Made by a program: the position numbers and the translations under genes | Notes under the pieces: model-generated | Database searches by the model: none | What the model was told of the DNA's origin: nothing | What the model saw: only the letters and a program-made list of their open reading frames with translations | In this document: piece after piece, positions 46,568 to 58,456 of the stretch | Layout of the letters: the number at the start of each line of letters is the position of its first letter | Numbering within the stretch: the first letter of the stretch is position 1 | Source of the DNA: Diospyros lotus | Lineage: Eukaryota; Streptophyta; Magnoliopsida; Ericales; Ebenaceae | Assembly: GCF_014633365.1 (NCBI RefSeq) | Contig: NC_068344.1 | Location: 35,090,670 to 35,154,669, forward strand | DNA length: 64,000 bases | Direction: 5' to 3'

Positions 46568-47383
46568 TAATTTTATAATATATCTAAGTTTCATTAGAAT
46601 TATTTATTAAGGTACTTAAAATTTGTCTATTAGGGCATTTTATCAAAGTCTCATTAGAATTATTTTAATGGGGCATTTCAAAAATTATGCCCTATTAAAT
46701 TTGTCTATTAGGGCACTTAGATTTGTCTGTTAGAACACTTCATCGACGTGTTTTATTAGAATTATTTTATTGGATCATTTTTTTAAATTATACATTAAAA
46801 TAATATTTTATAGGATATTTAGATTTATTTATTAAGACACTTAATTATTGTGTCTCATTAGAGTTATTATATTGGAACACTTCTTTATATTTTGCCTTAA
46901 AACAATATTTTAGAAGACATTTTTTAAAAAATACCATAAAAAAAATGCCTCATCAAAACATCTAATGAGATTACACAACTATAAACTAATGGACCCAAAT
47001 ATAGTTCTTAGAAGTTGGTTGGCCGTTTGAATCATCCAATGAGATTGCAAGTGGAATCATACTTTAATTTGTAAGTGAAGATATTAATTGATTAAGACCA
47101 AACAACTTACGTGATCTGTATTAGTCATTTAATTTTTTTTTTTTTGGTCAAATAATAATAGTAAGAGTAAATTCCATGCACTATCCTTAAGATTTTATTA
47201 AATTATACTGATTATTCGTTTATTTTTTAAAAACGTCATCTTGCCTTCAGTTAGTATTAAAAAATATGTAAAAATACCATTTTACCCTTGTACTTATACT
47301 AACCCAAGCACTATTTCTCTCCCTCCCTTTCCCATTCAGTTTTAGAAATTTGCTCTGAAACTAGCGAACAAGCTAACTAGTAG
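46568..47383. repeat. AT-rich degenerate repeats, no gene
   Basis: Words such as TCATTAGAATTATT, TTTGTCTATTAGGGCA and TTTGTCTGTTAGAACA recur at irregular 60-80 bp spacing up to about 46930. The rest (47160-47383) resembles the flank of an unidentified repeat. No ORF is supported. Confidence 0.5.
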
Positions 47384-47392
47384 TTTCCTTTA

Positions 47393-47440
47393 GAGTAATG
47401 TTATTCGGCCCGAAGTGGTGCCCGAAGAAGTGCCACCCCA
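47393..47440 (+). repeat. Left terminal inverted repeat of the MULE
   Basis: It starts GAGTAATGTTATTCGG and contains GTGCCCGAAGAAGTGCCACC, identical in the inverted right end. Confidence 0.95.
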
Positions 47441-48577
47441 AAACGAAATTACCATTTCACCCATGGTCCAATTGACAGAAATGCCCCTGTTCAAATTTGA
47501 GTTCTTCCCTCCCTCCGACGCTCAATTTGTCACTATCTGCTCTCTTCTCTCTCACTTGCTCTCTCTCTCTCTGTGTCTGTGTGTTCTCTCTTGTTCGACC
47601 CTATCCATCGTGAAGTTTCTCACTCTTCTCACTACCTTCTCTTACTTACTCTCTCTTCTTCTCTCTAGATCAATCGACCCCCCTATCACTCAAAACGAAA
47701 TCGGCCATAGTATGACCTTTCTTCTCGGATCGAAGAAGGGTCGTCGTCTTCTGCCCGTGTGACTTCATCTGCGGCCCTTTCTCGGCTCCATGGCTCCGAT
47801 CTACAAGGAGGGAGGTAAGTCTTTTAAACATTTTAGTCATGAGCACACATCCATCCTATATACGTATATACGCATTTTTTTGCTTTGGCCGAGACTTTAA
47901 TGTTAAATCTAGGGAGATTAGGCCGTTGGATCTTGCTGGTTTTTTGGTATGTTGGTCGATTGGCCTTTGGGTGTCTGGTGGTTGCCTATGATTGCTGGAA
48001 ACCACCGGCCACGGTGGCCGGTGGCGACTGGCAGTCTGTATTTGGGTTGCGACGTCTTGGTATCTGATGTGTTAAGACATTGTTTCTATTGTGTTAGACC
48101 ACATTTTGTGTCTAAAAGACTTTAGTCATCGGATACAAAGATTATTCAAATGTGATGGGTTGCGACTTCATCTTTAGAACACATCAGATACAAATATGAC
48201 TAAAATGAGCAGGGTTGCGACTTCATCTTTAGAACACATCAGATACAAATATGACTAAAATGAGCAGGGTTGCGACTTTAGCCCAACTCAGATACAAAGA
48301 CTAAAATGTGTGCTGATGACTAAAATGTCTTTAGCACACATGAATAATCTAACATGAATAAGACTTTAGCACACAGATACAAAGAGTTTAGCACACATCA
48401 GATACAAAGATGACTAAAATGTCTAACATTTTTTCTATTGTTGGTCTCCATTGTTTTCGTTTCTCTGTATATATTCATGTACTATATTATACTTCTAATA
48501 AAGTATTGATTTTGTATAATTTTTTTAATTTCATTGTAAGCAATCAATTCTAATTTAGGAGACGAAGGAAAGCCCCA
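47441..48577 (+). other. MULE promoter and leader, with intron
   Basis: CT-rich sequence at 47510-47680 is followed by a good 5' splice site (GAGGGAG|GTAAGT, intron from about 47815) and a 3' site (TCTAATTTAG) near 48558. A short upstream frame opening with the ATG at about 47790 would, once spliced, end in a TGA overlapping the transposase ATG. These are read from splice consensus only. Confidence 0.5.
48157..48325. repeat. 55-bp tandem repeat, three copies
   Basis: GGGTTGCGACTT begins at 48157, 48212 and 48267, exactly 55 bp apart, with AACACATCAGATACAAATATG between. It lies in the inferred leader intron of the transposase gene. Decayed copies continue to about 48420. Confidence 0.85.
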
Positions 48578-51320
48578 ATGAGTAACATAGGTATGTATGA
48601 GAAAATTAGTGATTTAAAATATGAAAAACAAAATGTTTATGCAAATTATATAGGTAACATTGTATTCTCTTATGCTTGTACCTTGTTTTGATTTAGTGAA
48701 TCATAGTGTGCTTTTGGAATCAGCAAAAGACAATGAGGAAAATTGCCAAGATAATGAGGAAAATTGCCAAGATAATGAGGGTCCTCCATTAAATAACAAA
48801 GTAGTAGGAGAATACAATGATCTTGTCCCTAAGGTTGGAATGAAATTCAATGATGATAATGAAATTTATGAATTTTACAAACGATATGCTTACCATGTGG
48901 GTTTTCCAATAAAAAAAAAAAAGGAATTCGAAGAAGGGTGAGGATGGGGTCGTAAGATATGTGACTTATGCATGTAGCCGAGAAGGCAAAAGAACTAATC
49001 AAGCTAGCACTTCTCTGAAGCCTCAACCAACAATTCGAATAGGGTGTAAAGCTAAGATCACAGCCATATTGGTTGTTTTAGGAACATGGCAAATAAGCAC
49101 CATCCATCTTGAGCATAACCATGAAACAAGTCCAAGCAAATCTAGGTTGTATAAATGTAATAGACAGTTGAACGAACAGGTGAAACGACAACTTCAAGTT
49201 AATGATATAGCTGGAATCTCGCTACAGAAAAGTTATAACTCAGCTGTTGTTAAGGCTGGTGGGTATGAGAATCTGACATTTGTGGAAAAGGATTGTAGAA
49301 ATTACATTGATTTGGTGAGAAAGTTAAGACTTGGGGAAGGAGATGCTGCTGCTATTCAAGAGTATTTTTCTAAAATGCAAGCCCTCTATCCGGGTTTCTA
49401 CTTTAGTGTTGACTTAGACGAAAAGTGTCGATTGAGGAATGTATTTTGGGCGGATAATAGATGTAGACAAGCGTATAAGGAATTTGGCGATGTTGTGACA
49501 TTCGACACCACATACCTGACCAATAGGTACGACATGCCATTTGCTCCGTTTGTTGGTGTAAATCACCATGGGCAGTCGACGCTATTTGGATGTGGTCTTC
49601 TTTCGAACGAGGACACTAGGACTTTTGTGTGGCTGTTTAGTACATGGCTTCAGTGCATGGAGGATCAGGCTCCCACTGGAATAATCACTGACCAGGATAG
49701 GGCTATGCAAAACGCAATTGAGATAGTGTTCCCTAACACGAAGCACAGGTGGTGTTTGTGGCACATACTAAAGAAGTTGCTTGAAAAGTTTGGTAACCAT
49801 AGTTACAAAGCTTCAATTCTTTTAGTTGTACATGATGTTGTGTATGAATCACATAGTCCTAAAGTATTCAATCAAGGTTGGAGTTTAATGATTGAGAAAT
49901 ATGCACTGCATGACAACGATTGGTTGTCTGGACTATACACACAAAGAGCCCGTTGGGTGCCATGTTTCTTGAAAACTAGTTTTTGGGCAGGGATGTCAAC
50001 AACCCAGCGGAGTGAGAGCATGAATGCATTTTTCGATGGTTATGTACACTCAAAAACTTCATTAAAGCAATTTGTTGAACAATATGAGCGTGCATTGAGG
50101 TCTAAAGTTGAAAAAGAGTTTCAGGCAGACGTTAAGTCATTTTCTCAGATGGTTCCATGCGTATCGAGGTATCCCATGGAGAAACAATTTCAAGAAGTGT
50201 ACACAATCTCAAAATTCAAGGAGTTTCAAAATGAGTTCATAGGGAAGATGTATTGTGAGGTTGTGTCTATCAAGGAGGGATCGCTTGGTACGAGGTACGA
50301 GGTGCGCGAAGATATTATATTTGATGAAAGATTCAAGGAGACAAAATATTTAGTTGATATTGACAAAGAGAAATGCAATTTTGTTTGTAGTTGTCACATG
50401 TTTGAGTTTAGAGGAATAATATGCAGACATATCGTCACAATATTGATTCGAGATGGTATCAGATCACTTCCTGATAAGTATATCTTAAGGCGATGGAGGA
50501 GAGATGTCAGTAGATCCTACACGAGAGTGAAGATTAATTACAACAGTTGGATTAGTACACCTAGTCAGTTAAGATATGATAAGCTGTGCAGTGTGTTTGT
50601 GAAGCTTACAGACATGGTTGCAGATGATGAAGATAGTACCCAGGAAACTATGGAGTGGATGGAATCTCAATTGACTGCATTGAGGAAATCTAATACGAAA
50701 CCTAGTTGTGGTAGTAATATACATGTTGAAGATAGTGTGCAAGAACAATTTCTTGATTCTGGAGAGGCAGCTACAGCTTCAAGCGTGCAAATTTTGGATC
50801 TAAGATGCTCGCAGACAAAGGGAGCCCCTAGGAAGCTTCGTAAGAAGGGCCCATTGGAAATGAGTTCCAAGAAAGCAAAGAAGGTGCCATTGGGAAGGAG
50901 TTCCAAGAAAGTGAATGTATGCTCTAATATTTTTTTAAATTACCTAATAATGTAGTGCTCAAATTCCCAATTATAATGATTGTTACTTTCATTTGATGTC
51001 TAGGTGGGATCCTTGAAAGTAAACGAAGGCAATGCCCAAATGCAAAACATTGTTCAAGATGGTCAAGCATTCAGTGAAGATTTTACACAAGGACAGTATC
51101 ACGGTTTGACATCATTCTCGTACTCAGAATTAATAGTAAGTACTTGGATGACATTTGGGTAATAATCTAAGTTGTCATTTTTTAAATTTGCGAATGTTCA
51201 TTTAGGTTATATCCTGGTGCTTACTATTTTCTTTTGCAGGCTTCTTTTGATACGGGTCAGCCCTTCATGCCAGTATACATGCCCCATCCACGACCTAATG
51301 ACAACCCACCGGATGTTTGA
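48578..51320 (+). CDS. FAR1-type MULE transposase, one frame break
   Basis: Inferred exons are 48578-48590, 48697-50910, 51004-51135 and 51240-51320, all with GT-AG introns and in-frame joins. The N-terminus carries a FAR1 DNA-binding domain (EIYEFYKRYAYHVGFPI, then YACSREG, GCKAK and HLEHNHE). The MULE transposase core has FDTTYL (49501) and TDQD (49687). A SWIM zinc finger (CSCHMF, then CRH) lies at about 50386-50430. A run of 12 A at 48911-48922 shifts the frame: the DNA-binding domain is split between two frames by one base. This could be a real lesion, an assembly error, or slippage. The rest is intact, about 810 residues in total. It could be a domesticated FAR1-like gene, but the TIRs and TSD argue for a transposon gene. 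Confidence 0.9.
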
Positions 51321-52683
51321 GGCATTCATTCCATGCAGCTTTCTTTTGATACTGTTATTTTCTATTTTTTTATTGCATTAAATTTATTGTAAAAAAAAAG
51401 GTGCTACGAGCACGATGTGATGCTCAAACTCGTAATGTTCGGGAGATTTGTTGGAGATTTTATTGCATTAAATTTAGGCTATCTAATGCAGGCTCTTGGA
51501 GATTTGTTGTACTTTGTGAGTGTAGTATTTTTTGGGGTTCATATGCTAAGAATAGAGCATATTATTGAAGTGTGTTAGGGACAAGATGTGTAGCACTTTA
51601 CAGATGTGTAGCATATTATTGAAGTGTGTTAGGGATAAGAGCATATTTTTTGGGCATATTATTGCGCTTGCATGCAGGTTCTTTAATGTTCTGTTATCTA
51701 GTTTTTTTTTTAGATTGAAGTGTGTTAGGGACAATTAATGTTCTGTCATCTTGATGAAATGAGGTGTATAACAAAAGGAAGAGATGGACTTGTCATTGTA
51801 GGGTTGCCTTGCAAATATATGGTTCCAAATTAAACCATTTATTTGCTAGTCATTGGAGTAGGTTTTGTCGGTGTTGGTTTTGCTTAGTTTGCAGTAATTC
51901 GATCGGATGTCCGGAATAAATTCAAGCAAATGTAATTAAATGTTAATCTCTTCTACTTTTCAATGTTAGATCAAGTTTTGGTTCTTAAAAACTATTTTTA
52001 TACAAGGGATTGCATTGTATGTGCTTAAATAGTCAGTTAATTAGTTATGGTTTAGGTATAAGAAGGCATAACCCATGCCATTGGCAATGTCATATTAAAC
52101 CATTAATTATTGATGAAGTTGCCCCCAAAATTTTCCAAAATGAGAGAAAATGATTATCAAAATGGGTCAGCTTCACTGTCCACATCGTTCCCTCAAATCC
52201 AACGATAGAAATGCAAAAATTGGCAATTCGCCTGGCCAGATGTGCAGTGTAACCAATGTTCAAAATTTGGAGCAAATCTCCTGATTGTCATTATATGGGG
52301 ATGTAGCCATTCCTACTTGCCAAAAAGGAACAATTCAAAAGCCCTCAGGACCTCAAGTCTCAAATCCTTGAGAATCGTCCAAACATCCCATGCTTACAAT
52401 ATTCCCGCTCAGGAATATTTCATTTCTATTTCATTTCTATACCTGAATACTTTCTTGCAGACTCAAATGCCATAAGGTTACAATATTCCCGCTTAGGAAA
52501 CTTGGTAGGAAACCCAACAAAAATGAAATAGAACAAATATGAATTATAGAGGCCACTACTACCAACAAACAATAAACACAACCCCTAAACAAATCTCAGC
52601 CAAAATTACACATTAGATAAAAGAAACCCTTGCAATTGAGGTTAAGTTGAAACAATACATTACAAGTACATAATTACACCAAA
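51321..52683. other. MULE interior between the transposase gene and the Cassandra insert
   Basis: I see no ORF. The phrase TTGAAGTGTGTTAGGGA occurs near 51564, 51617 and 51715. AAGATGTGTAGCACTTTACA near 51593 also occurs near 53794 within the GRF gene, in reversed gene context. It is probably 3' flanking sequence of the two convergent genes. Confidence 0.45.
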
Positions 52684-52737
52684 GCTAATGTAACATCCCG
52701 TATCGAGCGATAGGAAGGACCGGAACAACTTACCCTG

Positions 52738-52820
52738 ATGGACTTACACGAACTTCCCAGGGGGGTCACCCATCCCTGGATTACCCCAGGTCAAGCACGC
52801 TTAACTTGGGAGTTCTTTGC
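52738..52820 (-). repeat. 5S-like core in the Cassandra LTR (downstream LTR)
   Basis: The minus strand has AGTTAAGCGTGCTTG (52806-52792) and GGATGGGTGACCCCCCTGGG (52775-52756), the 5S A box and C-box regions. Confidence 0.9.
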
Positions 52821-53157
52821 CAACATTCAGCCCAAAAGGTATCCAGCTGATGTTGTTTCTTTCCTTACACTATCCTCGATATATACTAACTTCTTTGGGC
52901 TCTCGGGGTATTACATTCTCCCCCCCTTGAGCACATGACGTCCTCGTCATGCGACCTTACAACCGGTCCCAAATCTCCCCCCGATGCATGGCCGATGTGG
53001 GATTCGCCTAAGGTGCCTACACGCACCCCCCCTCGGGGACTTAGCGTCATCGCTGAGGTTTGCCCCACCATCGCGCTCAGAGGCTCGGGGGTCGGCTCTG
53101 ATACCATTTGTAACATCCCGTATCGAGCAATAGGAAGGACCGGAACAACTTACCCTG

Positions 53158-53240
53158 ATAGACCTACATGAACTTCCCAGGGGGGTCACCCATCCCTGGA
53201 TTACCCCAGGTCAAGCACGCTTAACTTGGGAGTTCTTTGC
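53158..53240 (-). repeat. 5S-like core in the Cassandra LTR (upstream LTR)
   Basis: Same 5S-like boxes, 420 bp from those in the other LTR: A box at 53226-53212 and C-box region at 53195-53176. Confidence 0.9.
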
Positions 53241-53608
53241 CAACATTCAACCCAAAAGGTATCCAGCTGATGTTGTTTCCTTCCTTACACTATCCTCGAT
53301 ATATACTAACTTCTTTGGGCTCTCGGGGTATTACAGCTAAATACCTAAATCTACTTCCGTCATATTTCATCACCCATAAACTGAACAAAAAACAACTCAA
53401 TCCTAACACTATCATACTTCTAACAAACCTACTTTCTTTTGTCTTAAACTCTAGAAGTTTCATTTTTAATTTTATATTTTCTTGTACAATACAACTAATG
53501 CTCTTTCTTAAACTTCAATAACTTTTCTTTTTTTTTTCTTAAAGCCTTTTCTTCAAAAACCATGGCTTCTTTTTCTAAAACTTTCACCTTATCCAACAAT
53601 ACTCCACA

Positions 53609-53897
53609 TTATATTTTTTCACGAGATGTGCGTTCATCATCGATCCATTGAAACCATCTGCAATCATCATCCTGTCCACCAAATCATCCATCAATTAATT
53701 TCATTCATATTAACAATTTATACATTTATAAGAAAATAATTTACCTTCCAGAACTGACACCTCAAGAATTTTCTTCCAGGATTCCTCTTAGTCCAAGATG
53801 TGTAGCACTTTACAGATACATCGTGTTTACACACAATTGTCTGATGCGAACTATATGAGTTAATTGAAGCTTCATCCATTTCCAAATAGGAAGCCAT
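53609..53897 (-). CDS. GRF-type zinc-finger protein encoded in the MULE
   Basis: Two exons are inferred: 53897-53745 and 53671-53609, joined in frame across a GT-AG intron. The 71-residue product has the GRF zinc-finger pattern: Cys at residue 23, SVKCYTSWT, NPGRKFLRC, and after the intron CRWFQWIDDE. GRF fingers bind nucleic acid in known proteins. A 3' splice site (CTGTCTCAG) just before the ATG and a 5' site (GTAAGT) near 54564 suggest a leader intron. After the TAA at 53609 the same frame stays open for 37 Lys/Glu-rich codons to about 53495, so a coiled-coil tail may have been cut by a stop or joined by an unseen splice. The gene runs towards the transposase gene. Confidence 0.75.
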
Positions 53898-54499
53898 AAA
53901 TCCTGAGACAGTAAAAGGAATTTCAAAAATCAAATTCCCAAAATCTAAAAGATTGTGGCCTTAGAAGAAAATCACCTAAGTGGTAGCTTGCTTAGTGGGA
54001 GTTAGGGTTGGTCCAGAAGTCTTAGGGTTTAAATTAATGACATGCTATTACACATAGCTTACTGACCGGGCTTAGAGGACTGTTTAAATCAAGATAGAGA
54101 AAATTAAGGTATTGTCATAAACATAAGAATTGAAAAACAAAAACACAAAAGAGTTCAATAAATTTGTCATGGGAGATTAGAATCATACATATGGCACAAT
54201 TTTCTAATTGATAGAAATGATCAGTACGTTAGTTCCATCTTAAACTTTTACTAGTGATGTTACACAAATTAAAAATTGCTTACCCATAATGTATTAATAA
54301 ATATATATCAAACAAAAAAGGTTCCTGAATCATATAAATAAAAATTATATATAAATCATGGATGTATGCCGAGTATCAAAGTGAGAATAAATCACAAAGA
54401 TGCCCTATAAATCACAATTAAAACTTTCAGTTAACCCAAATAATCTTGCATACCACAATTCTAGCAATAACCCCAAGTAGCACCTTCTTATTTTACAAT

Positions 54500-55157
54500 A
54501 AATATAATGTAATGAAAAAATAGAAAATAAATTGAAGCCTGCAAACTAGATCTAGGCCACTTACACCGTGAAAATATGCTTGGATCGAAGATTAGACGGC
54601 TCAAATCGAAGATCAGACGGCTCAGATCGAAGATCTGACTTACTTTCTTCAGATACAATGCAAGATGTTGCAATGGAGGAGGCGAGGAAGCTGTTGCAAT
54701 GGAGAGAAAGAGAGAGGGGGTCGTTTTAGTGCGGGCAAGAGTGAGAGAAGCGACGGCCGGCAGGCAGATAAAGATCGACGACAGAGAGACGGTCGTTTCA
54801 GCGCGGGCGAAAGTGAAGGAAGAGATGGCAAGCAAGGAGAAAGAGAGAGATGGAGAGAGAGAGCGATCGACGACCGACAGGGAGAAAGAGACCCAAGGCC
54901 AGTATGGAGACTGAGGGCAGCAAGGATAGGGGCAAGGAGAGGGAGGGAACGGGCGATGGCCAAGGAGAGGGAGGGATCAGGTCATTCAACCAGGGTGAGA
55001 GTAAGAGGGGGAGGGGGCCGAAGAGGGAGGGATCGGGTCGTTCAACTAGGGCTCAAAGTGAGAGGGGGAGGGGGTCGAAAATTTGAAATATTGGGTTTTG
55101 GGGCTCACTCCATATCGCGAGATTTCCCGATAAGTTGGTCTCGAATTATCGCGAGAT
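54500..55157 (-). promoter_or_regulatory. Leader and promoter side of the GRF gene, right end of the MULE
   Basis: On the minus strand this CT-rich sequence mirrors the left end of the element. Overlapping frames of repetitive Arg/Glu or Ser/Leu composition exist on both strands but are low complexity, so I call none. A 12-bp direct repeat TATCGCGAGATT lies at 55113-55124 and 55147-55158, next to the right TIR. Confidence 0.45.
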
Positions 55158-55159
55158 TC

Positions 55160-55207
55160 TGGGGTGGCACTTCTTCGGGCACCATTTCAGGCCGAATAGC
55201 ATTACAC
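55160..55207 (-). repeat. Right terminal inverted repeat of the MULE
   Basis: Inverted counterpart of 47393-47440, ending at the 9-bp TSD. Four mismatches in 48. Confidence 0.95.
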
Positions 55208-55216
55208 TTTCCTTTA

Positions 55217-58200
55217 TACTTTACTTTCGCTTTGACTTTATTCTCTCATCCCCCCTCCCCCCATCTCTTTTTCTCTTCCCTGTTTGATGACGATTATAAC
55301 CATTGTTGAATATTGACTCATAATTTCCTTTATTTTCTTTCTTTTCGTTTGTTTTGATTCCAATCAAAACCTAGAGCAATAGAGAGAAACCCATCTTTTT
55401 TTCTCTTGCTCTCTCATTCTGACATAAAGGTGATCGGGGCGACGATGGCCATTGACCATCCCAATATTCTTTTTTTTTTTTAATTTGTGTATATTATGGT
55501 GTATGGAGAGAATAGGGAAATTTTTGAAATTTAAAAAAGTTAATATTAGTTAAGTAACAACAAGGGATTTAGTGTTATGCAATATATAAAGTAAAAAGAA
55601 GTCAATAATATATTTAAAATGAGAATATTCAATGCAATTTAACAAAATCCCAATATTCTTAATAATAACCGTTTCAAAGAATTAAATACACTTTATGAAT
55701 AAATTTATTAGGCTAAGTGGGACAAATTTCACATTATCACTTCATTCCTATTTTTATGACTACGGTAGTGATTAATGATAGGTAATAAAGTTAGGATTCA
55801 AATTGTAAGAGTATAATTTTTAATAATTTTTTAATTTATTTTATTTTCAATCATATAATTTATGAAATTAATTATATGAGACCAATCATATATACAAGAC
55901 TTGAAATAAAAAATTATACTTAAAAATAATAAATTATTAGATGCCATTCATACCAAAGAACATGTAAGGATACACTAGTAATAAAAGTAACTACCCTATC
56001 AGACAATTCAAAAAATTTCACCCAGCAATATGTTGCTGAAATTGCTCCATTTTAATTAAAAAATAACATTTTATTTTGATATCTCTTCCTTTTGCCTTTT
56101 CACGTTATCAAAGCCTTTTTATTTTGTTCTTCCACTTTGCACAATCACTTTTCCAGAACCTAAGAAAGTAATGGAGAATGAAGGGCTTCAACACCCAATG
56201 CTAATTAGGGATGTCCTCGGCTAATCAAGGGGAGAGAGTGAGAGGAATTGTTTCTTTCTTTAGCTCTCTGTGGATTTCTCCAGCGATGGATTAGTTCTTA
56301 ATTTGAAATGGGAAAACTATAGGTTTCCTAAAAAATTCTCACCACAAATGATGAGGACTCTCGTGAAGTTAAGATTTGATTATTATGTTATTATAAGAGT
56401 TTCATGTTATGTATGTGTAAATAAAAAAAAAATTAAAGAAAGTTCATTAACTGGTGTTTGACAGTTATAATTTAATTTTTTATTTTTTAGACAAAATTTT
56501 AAACAAAATAAATCTTAATAGTGTAATAGTAAACTTCTTCATACATTTATTTTGTAGAGATGTCATAATTTTAAAACATAGTTAATTTTTTCTTTTTTAT
56601 GTAAAATATATTAAAAGGTAATGCTGCTGACAGATGAGACTTGAAGCAACACTTGCTATTGCTAATTTCTGCAAGCACTGGGTTTTAGTCTTCCATGATA
56701 AGTTTTAATGAGCAAGTTAATATTTGGATTTTAAAGAATGGAAAGTTAATAGAGAAGTAAATTAAAAAAGAAGAGAAGAACTATTAGTCTCTTGATTGGT
56801 AATACTTGTCTTCCTCTTGGATTGTCATGTTTAGCAATTTAAACCAATCGATGCTCTGCTACAATTGCATATCAAGGTTAGCCATCTATATTGACAGTGA
56901 AAGAACAATAATAAAAGATAAAATTATTTTTTTTCCAGCAATTTTAGTTGTTAGGCAATTGGTTACACTAATTTGATAGTTTAGAACATTAAAAGTATTA
57001 TGGAACTAAGAATATCACTGAGCTATTGTGACGTGCGACCCCCATACCAAAAAGGCTACTAGAATTGCATATATAATTTATTTATCAATGAGGTAAAGAA
57101 AATGGAGCTTAGATGGTGTATTTGATAAATTATGATCAATAATAAATTTGTCTGTGGATTGTGAATTTTTCATAACCTGATAAACTGCTCCATACCTCAT
57201 ATATCCTTAGTTTATTTACCTGAATATAAACTTAATTGTGAGTCTTAGAAATTCCCTAGCCTTTTTCCTACCTTGGGAGAAAGATGGTTTATTCTGAAAA
57301 AATTAATTACTTTTCTTTAACTCCAAGTATTCAAATTTGAATTGCTTCCTTTGAGGAAGGTGCTAGTAGAGTTAGGAGGGTTGCTAAAACTCAAAAACTT
57401 TATCATAGTTCATTAGAATCCAAGAATAAGGGTTTCAAATAAAATCAAATATTCATTCAATCATGACTAATTCTGGAGAATGTCTGTAAAATTATACTAT
57501 ATTTCATTGGCATACTTCTTTTTTCTCCTCTTTTGTTTTGTGGTCATGTTTATTTTTTTGAAGTTTATGATTTGTTGTTAGCTTGTTTACCCATTGTTTT
57601 TAACTATGTTGGTTTTTGGATGTGCCAAGAGAAACACATCACTTGATTCCATAGTATTAGGCTTAAGTAGGATACGCCTCACTTGTGCTGGAGCTTTGCT
57701 TAATTCCTACCATTGATAAATCACAACTAGGATATTATTAATATTAATGAATTACAACATTGGTTTAATCAGCAGTAATTAAATATTAATATATTTAAAA
57801 AGCTTGTGATAAAAATGTATTTATTTGTCTTAACAGGAAGTGTAAAATAAGTGAAGTAATTTTTTCTTAAAAAAAAAATTGTAAATAAGGGTGTGTATAA
57901 TTTAGTCCAATCCTTTGAACCAAATTGGATTAGTCCCTTTCATTTGTCCAAATGTTATGTGACTTTAGTTTTAAGTTTCATTTTACATAGGTTTAAATTT
58001 AGTTTCAGGGGACCATACCACTTAGATTTAGTATTTAACACTTATTAAAAATAATATTATTTCAACAAATTTGTTAGTAATGTTAAACTTCAAACTAACA
58101 GAAAAGGTTAATTGAAACACACACGGAGAGTACTTCAAATGTTCAAATTTAAATAAGAAAGAATTTTGGTAAAAAAAAAAAAAAATAACACAAACTACAA

Positions 58201-58440
58201 GAATAATTTATTTGTCTCTTTTGAATGCATAAATATATGAAAATGTAAATATACAACTTAGTTAGAGAAGACTGCCTAAACTGATCATAATCTAATATCC
58301 ATCTGTCTATGAGTTTGATCAACAGATAAATCATATTAGCAGTTCATAGTTATAACAACGAACAATATTGGCGTAGTAAATATTTTATCTTTCCACCACA
58401 ACTGGAAAAGACAAACATGGCTTTGGCAGCCGCTTACTTT
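55217..58440. other. No gene recognised
   Basis: AT-rich sequence with A/T runs and no ORF above about 65 codons with plausible composition. A 63-codon frame at 56270-56461 has no features. I see no LTR, TIR or RNA gene. Confidence 0.5.
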
Positions 58441-58456
58441 ACAATAGTAGCCACAA

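Larger units (their letters stand above)
52689..53335 (-). mobile_element. Complete Cassandra TRIM, TSD GCTAA
   Basis: Two 227-bp LTRs (52689-52915 and 53109-53335, six mismatches by eye) flank a 193-bp interior. On the minus strand the interior starts with the primer site TGGTATCAGAGC (53106-53095) and ends with a purine tract before 52916. GCTAA is duplicated at 52684-52688 and 53336-53340. It has no coding capacity, as expected for a TRIM. It sits between the two convergent MULE genes. Confidence 0.95.
47393..55207. mobile_element. Autonomous-type MULE with 48-bp TIRs and 9-bp TSD
   Basis: Terminal inverted repeats match at 44 of 48 positions (left start GAGTAATGTTATTCGG, right start GTGTAATGCTATTCGG). 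The flanks are the perfect 9-bp TSD TTTCCTTTA at 47384-47392 and 55208-55216, as expected for Mutator-like elements. Inside are a FAR1-type transposase gene (plus) and a convergent GRF zinc-finger gene (minus), with a Cassandra TRIM inserted between them. Confidence 0.95.

Noticed and set aside
49582..49764. Minus-strand ORFs within the transposase gene (also 50667-50906)
   Set aside because: Shadows of the plus-strand transposase frame.
48578..51320. Domesticated FAR1/FHY3 host transcription factor
   Set aside because: The gene sits inside matching TIRs with a perfect 9-bp TSD, so a transposon gene is the simpler reading; domestication cannot be fully excluded.
54665..55309. 214-codon plus-strand ORF and overlapping frames on both strands
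   Set aside because: Low-complexity GAGAG/CTCTC sequence gives open frames in several phases, and this one runs through the right TIR of the MULE.
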